From NCBI GenBank assembly GCA_021806045.1, contig JAJZDI010000009.1, positions 1 to 64,000 of the forward strand: DNA of 64,000 bases, read 5' to 3'. The notes under the pieces are model-generated. The model worked only from the letters and a program-made list of their open reading frames with translations. It was not told the origin of the DNA and did not search any database. The DNA comes from Actinomycetes bacterium (lineage in GTDB: Bacteria; Actinomycetota; Acidimicrobiia; Acidimicrobiales; RAAP-2). Positions 7,924 to 16,607 of this stretch are shown here, one piece after another. Numbering within the stretch: position 1 is the stretch's first letter; every line of letters begins with the position of its first letter. Made by a program: the position numbers and the translations under genes.

Positions 7924-9711
7924 GTGCTCGACGTCGCAACCATCCGGAACTTCTCCATCATCAGCCACGTCGACCACGGCAAGTCGACGCTCTCTGATCG
8001 CATTCTGGAGCTGACGGGAGCGGTCGACCCGCGCCTGATGCGGGAGCAGTACCTCGACTCGATGGACATCGAGCGGGAGCGGGGCATCACCATCAAGGCG
8101 CAGAACGTCCGTGTCTCGTGGAAGGGCCACACGCTCCACCTGATCGACACTCCCGGGCACGTCGATTTCGGGTACGAGGTCAGCCGGTCGCTGGCCGCCT
8201 GTGAGGGCGCTGTGCTTCTGGTCGACGCGTCGCAGGGGATCCAGGCCCAGACCCTGGCGAACTGCTATCAGGCCCTCGAGCACGACCTCGAGATCGTCGC
8301 CGTACTCAACAAGATCGATCTCCCGGCCGCCGACCCGGAGCGCTGCGCTGCGGAGATCGAGCAGGTCCTGGGCATCGAGGCTTCGACCATCCTGACGATC
8401 TCGGCGAAGACGGGCGAGGGCGTCCCGGAACTGCTCGATGCCATCGTGGAGCGCATCCCCCATCCCTCGGGCGATCGTGACGCTCCCCTGCGGTCGCTCA
8501 TCTTCGACTCGGCCTACGACCAGTACCGCGGTGTGGTCAGCTCGATCCGCGTGATGGACGGGACGCTGTCGGCCTCGGACCGGTTGCGGTTCATGCAGGC
8601 ACGAGCCGATCACGACGTGGAGGAGATCGGCGTGCGGACGCCGAACCCCGAGCCGGTCAGCGAGCTCGGTCCCGGCGAGGTCGGCTACCTGATCGCCGGG
8701 ATCAAGAACGTGGGGGAGGCCCGGTCGGGTGAGACGGTCACCACCACTGCGCACCCGGCACCCGAGGCGCTGGCCGGCTACCGCGATCCGAAGCCGATGG
8801 TGTTCTGCGGCCTGTTCCCCGTCGAGGGCGACGAGCTGCCCGACCTGCGCGACGCCCTGGAGAAGCTGCGGCTGAACGATGCCAGCTTCACCTACGAGCC
8901 CGAGTCGTCCCAAGCCCTCGGCTTTGGCTTCCGGTGCGGCTTTCTCGGGTTGTTGCACATGGAGATCGTCCGCGAGCGCCTCGAGCGGGAGTTCGACCTC
9001 TCGCTCATCGCCACCGCACCGTCCGTCGCGTACCGGGCGTTCCTCACCGACGGTGCCGAGGTCGAGGTGGACAACCCGAGCGGGCTGCCCGAGGCGAGCA
9101 AGCTGGACCATGTCGACGAGCCGATGCTCCAGGCGACCATCATCACGCCGTCCGAGTACACGGGGACGGTCATGGACCTCTGCCAGAGCAGGCGGGCCGA
9201 GATGACCCGCATGGACTACCTGTCGCCCGAGCGGGTCGAGCTGGTGTACTCGATCCCCCTGGCCGAGGTGGTCGTCGACTTCTTCGACCAGCTGAAGAGC
9301 CGCACCAAGGGATACGCCAGCCTCGACTACGAGCCCGGCGACTACCAGACGGCCAACCTGGTCAAGGTCGACATCCTCATCAACCACGTGCCGGTGGACG
9401 CCTTCTCCACCATCGTCCACCGAGCGCAGGCGGAGTATTACGGGCGACGCATGGCCGAGAAGCTGCGGGAATTGATCCCCCGGCAGCTCTTCGACGTCCC
9501 CATCCAGGCCGCCATCGGGGGCCGGATCATCTCCCGCGAGACGGTCAAGGCGAAGCGCAAGGACGTCCTGGCCAAGTGCTACGGCGGCGACATCACCCGC
9601 AAGCGGAAGCTCCTCGAGAAGCAGAAGGAGGGGAAGAAGCGGATGAAGAACATCGGCCGCGTCGAAGTGCCCCAGGAGGCCTTCGTCTCCGCCCTCCGCC
9701 TCGACGACTGA
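7924..9711 (+). CDS. lepA: Elongation factor 4 (back-translocating GTPase LepA)
   Basis: 595 residues, full family length. G1 motif [17 protein letters not shown] (G3), NKIDLP (G4); the EF-G-like domains and the LepA-specific C-terminal domain ending [17 protein letters not shown] are present. Ribosome-binding GTPase that acts on stalled or mis-translocated ribosomes. GTG start; no Shine-Dalgarno sequence is seen, and the -10 box TACGCT predicts an mRNA start at or within three bases of the GTG. Convergent with the small membrane protein that follows. Confidence 0.97.
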   Translation: MLDVATIRNFSIISHVDHGKSTLSDRILELTGAVDPRLMREQYLDSMDIERERGITIKAQNVRVSWKGHTLHLIDTPGHVDFGYEVSRSLAACEGAVLLVDASQGIQAQTLANCYQALEHDLEIVAVLNKIDLPAADPERCAAEIEQVLGIEASTILTISAKTGEGVPELLDAIVERIPHPSGDRDAPLRSLIFDSAYDQYRGVVSSIRVMDGTLSASDRLRFMQARADHDVEEIGVRTPNPEPVSELGPGEVGYLIAGIKNVGEARSGETVTTTAHPAPEALAGYRDPKPMVFCGLFPVEGDELPDLRDALEKLRLNDASFTYEPESSQALGFGFRCGFLGLLHMEIVRERLEREFDLSLIATAPSVAYRAFLTDGAEVEVDNPSGLPEASKLDHVDEPMLQATIITPSEYTGTVMDLCQSRRAEMTRMDYLSPERVELVYSIPLAEVVVDFFDQLKSRTKGYASLDYEPGDYQTANLVKVDILINHVPVDAFSTIVHRAQAEYYGRRMAEKLRELIPRQLFDVPIQAAIGGRIISRETVKAKRKDVLAKCYGGDITRKRKLLEKQKEGKKRMKNIGRVEVPQEAFVSALRLDD

Positions 9712-9783
9712 CCGGGGCCGCCGGATCGACGGGGCCGCCGGGGCTGAGTTCTGTCAGGTCGGAGCCCGTCCGGTCAGGTCAGG

Positions 9784-10164
9784 TCAGGTCTGCGTCGTGC
9801 CACCGTCGTCGGTCCCGGCCCTCCCGACCGTCCTGTCTCCACCGACCAGCCAGGGACGCACCACCGCGATCGACCCGCTCGGGTCGTCGGGGTCGACGTG
9901 GAGCTCCACCGCCCGCGGCGGTCCGGGCGGTTCGCCCGGCGCCTCGTGGACGATGGCGGGTTCGTTCCTGCGGACGGTGAGCGCCTCCTGGAACCCGAGG
10001 GCGATTCCGGTCATGATCACGCCCGCTGCAGTACCTGATCGGATGCGCTCGAAGCGCGTCGGCGGTTCGGATTGGTTGTCGTCGGTCTCGGGCACCGTCG
10101 TTCCGCCCTCCGGACCAGCCGCCGGACCTGCGGCCAGGCCGTCGGGTCGGGGGAATTCGGCCAT
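9784..10164 (-). CDS. Hypothetical protein with one membrane segment
   Basis: 126 residues, no recognised family. A polar N-terminus (residues 1-40) is followed by TAAGVIMTGIALGFQEAL, a possible single membrane helix, then an acidic/proline-rich segment with DPDDPSGSIAVVRPWLVG. Codon bias fits coding on this strand. Convergent with lepA; the stop lies in a short GGTCA repeat tract (about 9771-9789). Real gene likely, function unknown. Confidence 0.65.
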   Translation of the reverse strand: MAEFPRPDGLAAGPAAGPEGGTTVPETDDNQSEPPTRFERIRSGTAAGVIMTGIALGFQEALTVRRNEPAIVHEAPGEPPGPPRAVELHVDPDDPSGSIAVVRPWLVGGDRTVGRAGTDDGGTTQT

Positions 10165-10335
10165 GACCCCACGGTACCGGGCAGCGGGGCGGGGTTCGCA
10201 GCGCCTCGGGTGCAGCTACTCTCTCCCCGTCACGGAGGCATGTCCGGCAGTCCGCCCGGGTGGCTGCCGTGCGATCGGGGGACCCGGGGGCTCTGGAGCT
10301 CGTGGACGGTCACGCAGTGGCCGTGGGGGGTGGTC

Positions 10336-11784
10336 ATGGAACGAGGAGACGTCACGGCCGACGTGGTCGTCGTGGGCGCCGGGTACTCGGGCCTCAGCGC
10401 GGCGCGCAGCCTGGTGGACGCCGGGCTCGACGTGGTCGTCGTCGAAGCGAGAGATCGGGTCGGCGGCCGGGTCCACACCGTGACGACCCCGACGGGGGCG
10501 GTCGTCGACCACGGCGGGCAGTGGCTCGGCCCCGGCCAGGAGCATCTGGCGTCGCTGGCCGCCGAGATCGGCGTCGAGACCTTCCCGACCTGGACAGAAG
10601 GATCGAACATCGAGCTGCGGGCCGGTGAGCGATACGAGTTCACCGGCCTCGTGCCCACCTCGGATCCCGGCGCGGCGGCCGACGCCATCGCCGCCCTGCT
10701 CGACCTCGACCTCGCAGCGACCGCCGTCGACCCGGCAGAACCGTGGACGCACCCGGACGCGGACGATCTGGACCGGACGACGTTGGCGTCGTGGGTGGAG
10801 CAGAACGTCGAACACCCGGTGGCCCGCGACATGGTGACGACGGCCGTGCTGGGCGTCTTCGGGGTCCAGCCCGCCGAGCTGTCGTTGCTCTACGTGCTGG
10901 CCTACGCCCACGGCGGCGGGTCACTGTCAGCCCTGGTCCGCACGACCGGGGGCGCCCAGGAACGCCGGTTCGTCGGCGGCGCGCAGCAGATGGCCGTCGC
11001 ACTGGCCGAGGGCCTCGGCACCCGCGTCGTCCTCGACGCACCGGTCTCTGCCGTCGGTTGGGGCCTGGCGGGCGTCACGGTGACCGCGCTCCGGCGGGTC
11101 GGCGGGGCGGACCCGGTCCCGTTCCGTGTGGTGGCAAACCGGGCCGTCGTCGCCATGCCACCCGCCGCCCAGGCCCGTATCGCCTTCGACCCGCCTCTCC
11201 CGCCCGCCCGGGCGCAGCTCATCCAGCGGGTGCCCATGGGATCGGTCACGAAGTTCCACGCCGTCTACGAGCGGCCCTTCTGGCGAGAGGCCGGCCTGTC
11301 CGGGCAGGTTCTCGCCGACGCGGGGGCTGCCCGCATCGTCTTCGACGATTCACCGCCGGACGCCTCGCACGGCGTGCTGGTGGGGTTCATCGCCGGAGGG
11401 GACGACCGCCGCCTCTTCCCCGCTGGTCCCGAAGGCCGCCGGGAGGCCGTGCTCGGCGATCTGGCCGCCGCCTTCGGTCCGGAGGCCGGCCGGCCGTCCG
11501 AGTTCGTGGACCTGCCGTGGGCCGCCGAGCCGTACACGGGCGGGGCGCCGGTGGCGTGCCTGGGAACGGGCGTGCTGACGGGCTTCGGGCCGGCACTGCG
11601 CCGGCCCGTCGGGCCGATCCACTGGGCCGGCACCGAGGTGGCGGAGGCATGGTCCGGGTACATCGACGGCGCCATCTCGTCGGGCAAAGCGGCGGCGGCC
11701 GACGTCCTCGCGTCCATCGGCGGAGAGGTGGGCGGGGGTGCCGCCACCCACGAGCCCGGAGGGAGGTCCCGTGGCGACCAGTGA
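10336..11784 (+). CDS. Flavin-containing amine oxidase
   Basis: 482 residues. N-terminal Rossmann FAD site VVVVGAGYSGLSAAR and VVVVEARDRVGGRV (GG doublet), substrate domain in the middle, and the C-terminal flavin segment IHWAGTEVAEAWSGYIDGAISSG. The arrangement matches monoamine/putrescine oxidases, which oxidise an amine to an imine/aldehyde with H2O2. ATG at 10336 follows GGGGGG by five bases. It overlaps the SCP2-like gene by 14 bases, and a permease follows, which supports an amine uptake-and-oxidation unit (inference). The upstream gap (10165-10335) contains a TACTCT box about 110 bases before the start and nothing else recognised. Confidence 0.88.
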   Translation: MERGDVTADVVVVGAGYSGLSAARSLVDAGLDVVVVEARDRVGGRVHTVTTPTGAVVDHGGQWLGPGQEHLASLAAEIGVETFPTWTEGSNIELRAGERYEFTGLVPTSDPGAAADAIAALLDLDLAATAVDPAEPWTHPDADDLDRTTLASWVEQNVEHPVARDMVTTAVLGVFGVQPAELSLLYVLAYAHGGGSLSALVRTTGGAQERRFVGGAQQMAVALAEGLGTRVVLDAPVSAVGWGLAGVTVTALRRVGGADPVPFRVVANRAVVAMPPAAQARIAFDPPLPPARAQLIQRVPMGSVTKFHAVYERPFWREAGLSGQVLADAGAARIVFDDSPPDASHGVLVGFIAGGDDRRLFPAGPEGRREAVLGDLAAAFGPEAGRPSEFVDLPWAAEPYTGGAPVACLGTGVLTGFGPALRRPVGPIHWAGTEVAEAWSGYIDGAISSGKAAAADVLASIGGEVGGGAATHEPGGRSRGDQ

Positions 11785-12130
11785 GGAGATCGTAGAGGCG
11801 TACGGCGAATGGCAGGTCCGCTGCAACGCCAATCCACGCCTGGCCAAGATGCTCCGGGGATGGGACCGCCGGGTGCACCTCGTCACCAGCGATTCGGGGC
11901 TCACGTTCACGATCGCGGTGTCGGGCTCGGTCCTGGCCGACATCGTTCCCGGCAGCGAGGGCGTGCCCGACGTCGTCGTGACCGCATCGAGCGAGGATTT
12001 CGCCGACATGTTCTGGGGTGACCTCAACCCCTCGGAGAAGTACGTCAGCGGCGACATTGTCCTCGCCGGCTCCTCGGAGGACGTCATGCGCCTCGACGCC
12101 ATGTCGATGGTGGCGTTCCTGGACCGGTGA
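11771..12130 (+). CDS. SCP2 sterol-binding-domain-like protein
   Basis: 119 residues: the whole protein is a single SCP2-like fold, with LTFTIAVSGSVLADIVPG, DVVVTASSEDFADMFWGDLNP and a lipid-binding helix at the end. SCP2 domains bind lipids or acyl-CoAs. GTG at 11771 has GGAGG just upstream and lies inside the amine oxidase tail. The stop overlaps the permease start (GTGA). Why a lipid-binding domain is coupled to an amine oxidase and permease is not evident. Confidence 0.78.
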   Translation: MATSEEIVEAYGEWQVRCNANPRLAKMLRGWDRRVHLVTSDSGLTFTIAVSGSVLADIVPGSEGVPDVVVTASSEDFADMFWGDLNPSEKYVSGDIVLAGSSEDVMRLDAMSMVAFLDR

Positions 12131-13545
12131 CGGGGTCGGTGACGGGGTCGGGCTCTCACCAGCTCCGCAGGGCGATGGGGCTCCGGACGGCCACCTCCAC
12201 GTCGACCGGACTGGCGTTCGCTGCGCTCCAGTACCTGGCGGCCGCCGGGCTCGTCACCTATGTCGCGGGCGACTCGGCGTGGATCTCCATCGGTGTGGCC
12301 GGGCTGCTCGCCCTCGTCGCGTGGGGGTTCTTCGGCGAGCTCAACGGCATGTTCCCCACCGCCGCCGCCATTCGGCGCTACATGAGTGGCGCCATGGACG
12401 ACCGGGTGGCGTTGTCGGTCACGTTCACGTACCTGACGACGATCGTGCTGGTCGTGGCGGCCGATGCCTTCATCGTCGGTGCGGCGTTGACACGCGCACT
12501 CGGGGTCCCGTCCGGCCTGACTGCCCTGTGGACGGCCGTGCTGCTGGCGCTGGCGGTCATGTCCAATCTGCGGGGCGTGAAGGTTGCGGGCTGGGTGCAG
12601 GACATCGCGACGGCGCTCGTCCTGGCGGCGACCATCGTGGTCTCCGTGGTCGCGTTGGCCCGTTCCGGCCACCCGCTCGTCACGCCGCTGAACCCGCTGG
12701 GAGGACACGGGACCAACCTGGTCGAGTCGATCGCGTTGGGGGTGTTCCTCTACAGCGCGTTCGAATGGGTGACGACCAACGCGGAGGAGGTGCGCCGCCC
12801 GGAGCACGTCCACCGGGCGATGCTGCTGGCGGTGATCATCCTGTTCGGCGCGTGCGCACTGATGACCACGGCCCTCGGCCATGTGCTGTCACGCGGTCAG
12901 TTGCTGTCCGCGACCCCTCAGCTCTACCTGGGCAGCAAGGCCTTCGGAGGTGCGGGGATCTGGCTCATGGCCGCGGTGACCGCTGTCACAGCGGTGAACA
13001 CGTTCAACGGCGGATTCGTGACCGCCTCCCGCTTCATGTACGCCACGGCCAGGGAGGGGAGTCTCCCCCCGCTGTTCTCCCGCCTCAACGACCGAGCGGT
13101 CCCCTGGGTCCCGGTGCTGGCCCTCGGCATCGCGTCGTTCGTGCTCGCGGTGGTGGTCCAGGTGGTCGGCGGTGCGGGCTGGCAGGTGTTGGTCGCTGTC
13201 GGCGCCACCCTCGAGGCCATGATCTACGCCGTCGCCGCGTTTTGCGTCCTGCGACTGCGAGCCCGGATGCCGGACCACCACCGCCCGTTCCGGGTCCGTG
13301 TGGTCATGCCCCTCGCAGGGGTGGGCATCGCTGTATTCGGGACATTGGCCCTGGTCTCATCGGTCACGGTTGCCAACCGCCTCAATCCGGCGCCGCTGGT
13401 CGTGATCGCCGTGGTCGGCGCGGCATCGGGCTGGTACGTGGTCAGTGTGGTGCCGAAGCTTCGGGCTGCCGAGGAGGCCCGGCGAGCCGCACGGACCCGC
13501 CGCCGACCGTCGCGCCCTGCCGGCGGGACCGCCGGCCCATCGTGA
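12127..13545 (+). CDS. APC-superfamily amino acid/polyamine permease
   Basis: 472 residues with about 12 hydrophobic segments, e.g. LAFAALQYLAAAGLVTYVAG, VLLALAVMSNLRGVKVAGW, ESIALGVFLYSAFEW and SRFMYATAREGSLPPLFSRL, the last being characteristic of the APC family. Proton- or sodium-coupled import of an amino acid or amine at the inner membrane. Coupled to the amine oxidase/SCP2 genes. The N-terminus is two copies of a 12-bp unit (VTGS VTGS), each beginning with GTG, so either GTG could initiate. Its last 104 bases overlap the 3' end of the convergent FTR1 gene. Confidence 0.88.
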   Translation: MTGSVTGSGSHQLRRAMGLRTATSTSTGLAFAALQYLAAAGLVTYVAGDSAWISIGVAGLLALVAWGFFGELNGMFPTAAAIRRYMSGAMDDRVALSVTFTYLTTIVLVVAADAFIVGAALTRALGVPSGLTALWTAVLLALAVMSNLRGVKVAGWVQDIATALVLAATIVVSVVALARSGHPLVTPLNPLGGHGTNLVESIALGVFLYSAFEWVTTNAEEVRRPEHVHRAMLLAVIILFGACALMTTALGHVLSRGQLLSATPQLYLGSKAFGGAGIWLMAAVTAVTAVNTFNGGFVTASRFMYATAREGSLPPLFSRLNDRAVPWVPVLALGIASFVLAVVVQVVGGAGWQVLVAVGATLEAMIYAVAAFCVLRLRARMPDHHRPFRVRVVMPLAGVGIAVFGTLALVSSVTVANRLNPAPLVVIAVVGAASGWYVVSVVPKLRAAEEARRAARTRRRPSRPAGGTAGPS

Positions 13546-14371
13546 CGAAGGCGGTCACGGCGCCGCCGACGTAGGCGATCCACGCCACGCCCTGGAGGAG
13601 GGTCGGCCGCTCCGCGTAGCCGACCATGACGTGGAACAGGTCCCCGATCGAACTGTCCTCGCTCATGAGGCGGCTGGTGTCCCAGAGCGCATGGGTGCCG
13701 AAGGGAAGCCACCCGAGCTGCTGCATGTTCTCGACCGCGTCGGCGAGGAGCCCGGCGGCCACCACCATGAGCGCCACCCCGACGATCCTGAAGAAGAGGG
13801 CCATGTTCAGCCGGCGTCCGAGCCGGTAGATCGCCACCGCGATGGCCAGCGAGACGACAAGTCCGAGGACGGCACCGAGCAGCAGGAGGCCGCCCGGCAG
13901 TCCGTGCACGACCCGGGAACCGACCGGCGCCTGCTTCGCCGAGGCGAACACGATGGCAAGGGTGAAGACGACGGTCTCGAGCCCCTCACGCCCGACGGCC
14001 TGGAACGACAGGGCACCGAGCCCGAACCGCGTGCGACCGGCAAGCGCCTCCTCGGAGCGGGACCGGAGCTCGGTTCCGAGCGTCCGGCCGTGCGACTGCA
14101 TCCAGAAGGTCATGTACGTCAGTACGGCTACTGCGACCAGGTAGGTGATCGTCTCGAACACGGTCTGGACGGTGGAACCCGCGTACTGGCTCACGAGGAG
14201 GTAGGCGGCGATGCCTCCCACCACCATCAGGACGGCGGCGGCCGCCACACCGGCGAAGACGTCCCGGAAGTGCCGCCGCTGGCCCGTCTGGTCCAGGTAG
14301 GCGAGCAGGATGGCGACGATCATGCTCGCCTCGACGCCCTCACGGAGGAAGATGACGAAGGTCGCGATCAC
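13442..14371 (-). CDS. FTR1-family iron permease (EfeU-like)
   Basis: 309 residues. Two REGxE iron-passage motifs, REGVE at 10-14 and REGLE at 128-132, within a seven-helix membrane protein; family length is about 280. Imports ferrous/ferric iron across the membrane, usually with EfeO/EfeB partners, which are absent here. GTG start with GGAGAAG about eight bases upstream. The 5' region contains an 18-bp duplication (14389-14424) and an ATTAGG-N4-CCTAAT palindrome shared with the divergent DtxR-type regulator. Its C-terminal tail is antisense to the permease tail. Confidence 0.92.
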   Translation of the reverse strand: MIATFVIFLREGVEASMIVAILLAYLDQTGQRRHFRDVFAGVAAAAVLMVVGGIAAYLLVSQYAGSTVQTVFETITYLVAVAVLTYMTFWMQSHGRTLGTELRSRSEEALAGRTRFGLGALSFQAVGREGLETVVFTLAIVFASAKQAPVGSRVVHGLPGGLLLLGAVLGLVVSLAIAVAIYRLGRRLNMALFFRIVGVALMVVAAGLLADAVENMQQLGWLPFGTHALWDTSRLMSEDSSIGDLFHVMVGYAERPTLLQGVAWIAYVGGAVTAFVTMGRRSRRQGATVGGGSVRLAGPPRQPEASAPH

Positions 14372-14388
14372 GGACGGCTTCTCCGGTC

Positions 14389-14424
14389 GGGGCCGCAGCG
14401 GGCGACGGGGCCGCAGCGGGCGAC
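14389..14424 (-). repeat. 18-bp duplication in the FTR1 leader
   Basis: Two perfect adjacent copies of GGGGCCGCAGCGGGCGAC between the FTR1 start and the candidate metal box. Confidence 0.92.
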
Positions 14425-14468
14425 CGGGCGCCGGGAGTCATCCGATAGGTACCTCATAAGACAGACAT

Positions 14469-14484
14469 TAGGTAACCCTAATAT
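14469..14484. promoter_or_regulatory. Candidate DtxR/IdeR-family operator
   Basis: ATTAGG-TAAC-CCTAAT is a perfect 6-bp inverted repeat with a 4-base spacer, resembling the TTAGG...CCTAA half-sites of iron boxes. It is in an AT-rich pocket of an otherwise GC-rich region, between the divergent FTR1 gene (start 14371) and the DtxR-family gene (start 14612), so it could control one or both. Confidence 0.65.
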
Positions 14485-14611
14485 CCGGCCCGTGTCAACT
14501 GGCTGCTCGCGATCCCGGCCGCCTCGGGTGCCGCACCTTCATGGCCCCATGCAACGACACCACGGTGGCCCAGGGGATGCCGGAACGCCGCTCAAGCCGT
14601 AGGATCGGCGC

Positions 14612-15274
14612 ATGCTCGACCGCTTCCACCCCCCGGTCGAGGAGTACCTCGAGACCATCTTCTCCCTGGACGAGGAGGGGGTTCCCGTCATCCAGGCCCG
14701 CCTGGCCGAGCGCCTGGACAAGGCGGCTCCTTCGGTGTCCGAGATGCTCGATCGCCTCGCCGCCGACGACCTGATCACCCGAGACGGCCGCCTGATATCG
14801 CTGACGCCGTCGGGGAGAGCGGTGGCGGAGAGCGTCGCCCGCAAGCACCGGCTGGCTGAGCGCCTACTGGTCGACATCATCGGTCTGGACTGGGAGAAGG
14901 CGCACCTCGAGGCAGGTCGGTGGGAGCACGTGATCTCGGACGAGGTCGAAGCTCGGTTGGTCGAGTTGCTCGGCAATCCGTCGACGTGCCCCCACGGCAA
15001 CCCCATTCCCGGAGCCCCGGCGACGGGGGTCCCACAACGTTGCCTGGCGGACGTCGATGTCGGGGATGACGTGGTCCTGGCCCGGATCACCGAGGGCGTC
15101 GAGCACGATGCCGCGTCGCTCAGCTACCTGGGGCAGCACGGACTCACGCCCGGAGCCCGGGCTCTGGTGCGGTCGAGGGCGCCCGACGGGACCCTCACCC
15201 TGCTGGTCGGGGACGAGGCCGTCGCCGTCGGTCCCGACATGACGAGGCGCCTGTTCGTGGCCGCCGCCACGTGA
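14612..15274 (+). CDS. DtxR/IdeR/MntR-family metal-dependent repressor
   Basis: 220 residues, the three-domain architecture: winged helix (1-70), dimerisation/metal domain (71-140) and a C-terminal SH3-like domain. RKHRLAERLLVDIIGLD and RWEHVISDEVEARL align without gaps to DtxR, giving His79, Glu83, His98, Glu105 and His106. Two DtxR ligands are changed: the position of Cys102 is Gly, and that of Met10 is Glu. MntR has an acidic residue at the Met10-equivalent position, so metal selectivity may not be classical iron. Divergent from the FTR1 permease across a palindromic box, which suggests control of iron or manganese uptake. Confidence 0.9.
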   Translation: MLDRFHPPVEEYLETIFSLDEEGVPVIQARLAERLDKAAPSVSEMLDRLAADDLITRDGRLISLTPSGRAVAESVARKHRLAERLLVDIIGLDWEKAHLEAGRWEHVISDEVEARLVELLGNPSTCPHGNPIPGAPATGVPQRCLADVDVGDDVVLARITEGVEHDAASLSYLGQHGLTPGARALVRSRAPDGTLTLLVGDEAVAVGPDMTRRLFVAAAT

Positions 15275-15301
15275 ACCTGATACGGATCGGCACCCACGAG
15301 T

Positions 15302-15328
15302 TCAGCACTCGATAGAGTGGAGTGCCAG
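15302..15328 (+). promoter_or_regulatory. CIRCE-like HrcA operator
   Basis: TCAGCACTC-N9-GAGTGCCAG matches the CIRCE consensus TTAGCACTC-N9-GAGTGCTAA at 15 of 18 arm positions with the exact 9-base spacer. The spacer contains TAGAGT (15313-15318), a possible -10 box, so HrcA binding would block this promoter. It lies 162 bases before hrcA; the stretch in between (15329-15490) shows nothing else. Confidence 0.8.
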
Positions 15329-15490
15329 CCACGTCGGACGGTCGTCGGGTGTGGCCGGGGTCCGGAGCGGTCGGGTCGGGATCCCCGGCATCCCCGGAGG
15401 AGCGGTCCGACGGATGGTCCGACCTGCGGCGCAGCCGCGCGTCGCACACCGGAGGCACGACATGGGTCACGGAATTGGTGAGGCGTCCCG

Positions 15491-16576
15491 ATGGCAGTGA
15501 AGAAGAAGGGCGAGACGAGGGCAGAGGACGCGCCCCGACGATCGTCCGGTGACATGCCGGACCTCGACGGGCGAAAGGCCGCGATCCTGAACGCGATCGT
15601 CACGGAGTACATCGGCACGGCCCAGCCCGTCGGATCCCAGCACATCGTCGACGCACCCGGCGTCCACGTCTCGTCCGCCACCGTCCGGTCGGAGATGGCG
15701 TCGCTCGAACGCGAGGGCTACCTGACCCAGCCGCACACCAGCGCCGGTCGGATCCCGACGGACAAGGGCTACCGGTTCTTCGTCGACAGCCTCGAGGGCC
15801 CCGGTCCCCTCGACCCGGCCCGCCGGCAGCAGGTGCGGACGTTCTTCGACGCCGCCCATGGCGAGATCGAGTCGATGCTCGAGCAGACCTCCGGCCTTCT
15901 CGCCGATCTGACCGATTGCGCAGCCATGGTCGTCGCCCCACCTCACGATGCCCAGGGGATCCGGTCGGTCCAACTGGTGGGGATGTCGGCCCGCACCGCG
16001 CTCGTCGTGGTCGTGCTGGCCGACGGCGTGGTCGAGAAGGCGACCCTGGACCTGCGCGACGACACCGACGACGCCGTCCTGGCTGCGGCCGGGTCCCACG
16101 TTGCCGCCCACGTCCAGGGGCGCACCCTGACCGAACTGCCGGCGGAGCTGGCACCGACGGGTGACCGGAGCGCCGATGCAGTTGTCGCTGACACGTTGGC
16201 GATCCTGTCGCAGATGTCCGGCGGCGAGGCAAGGGACCAACTGTTCGTCGGCGGGTCGTCGCGCATGGCGGCGGCCTTCGACGCGGTGGAGACCGTCAGG
16301 TCGGTGCTCAGCATCCTCGAACAACAATTGGTCGTGGTCTCCCTCCTACGGGACGTCCTCGACCGCGGCTTGTCGGTCGCCATCGGCACGGAGCACGGCT
16401 ATGAACCGCTGGCATCGTGCGCGCTGGTGGTCATGCCGGTGTCGGTCGACGGCGAGGAGGCGGGGACGATCGGCCTCCTCGGTCCTACCCGCATGAACTA
16501 TCCACAAGCCCTGGCGGCGGCCAGGGTGGTCGGCGAGACGCTCGGGCAGCGACTGGCCGAGTCCGGGCGACGGTGA
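15491..16576 (+). CDS. hrcA: Heat-inducible transcription repressor HrcA
   Basis: 361 residues. N-terminal winged helix (RKAAILNAIVTEYIGTAQPVGSQ, with SSATVRSEMASLEREGYL as recognition region and QPHTSAGRIPTDKGYRFFVD), then the GAF-like domain with LDRGLSVAIGTEHG. Represses chaperone genes by binding CIRCE; a CIRCE-like site lies upstream, so the gene is probably autoregulated. Start ATG has GAGG seven bases upstream; about 15 extra basic residues precede the winged helix. First gene of hrcA-dnaJ-rsmE. Confidence 0.96.
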   Translation: MAVKKKGETRAEDAPRRSSGDMPDLDGRKAAILNAIVTEYIGTAQPVGSQHIVDAPGVHVSSATVRSEMASLEREGYLTQPHTSAGRIPTDKGYRFFVDSLEGPGPLDPARRQQVRTFFDAAHGEIESMLEQTSGLLADLTDCAAMVVAPPHDAQGIRSVQLVGMSARTALVVVVLADGVVEKATLDLRDDTDDAVLAAAGSHVAAHVQGRTLTELPAELAPTGDRSADAVVADTLAILSQMSGGEARDQLFVGGSSRMAAAFDAVETVRSVLSILEQQLVVVSLLRDVLDRGLSVAIGTEHGYEPLASCALVVMPVSVDGEEAGTIGLLGPTRMNYPQALAAARVVGETLGQRLAESGRR

Positions 16577-16607
16577 GGCGCAGGTGACGGAGAGGCGCAG
16601 GTGACGG
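16575..16607 (+). repeat. Duplicated ribosome-binding site and start at the hrcA-dnaJ joint
   Basis: Two copies of GAGGCGCAGGTGACGG, 17 bases apart, each containing GAGG and a GTG. The second copy provides the dnaJ Shine-Dalgarno and GTG start; the first opens a five-codon frame that ends at a TGA at once. Confidence 0.85.

Noticed and set aside
7267-9420. A 717-codon minus-strand open frame opposite lepA
   Set aside because: Antisense shadow; lepA on the plus strand is full length with all GTPase motifs.
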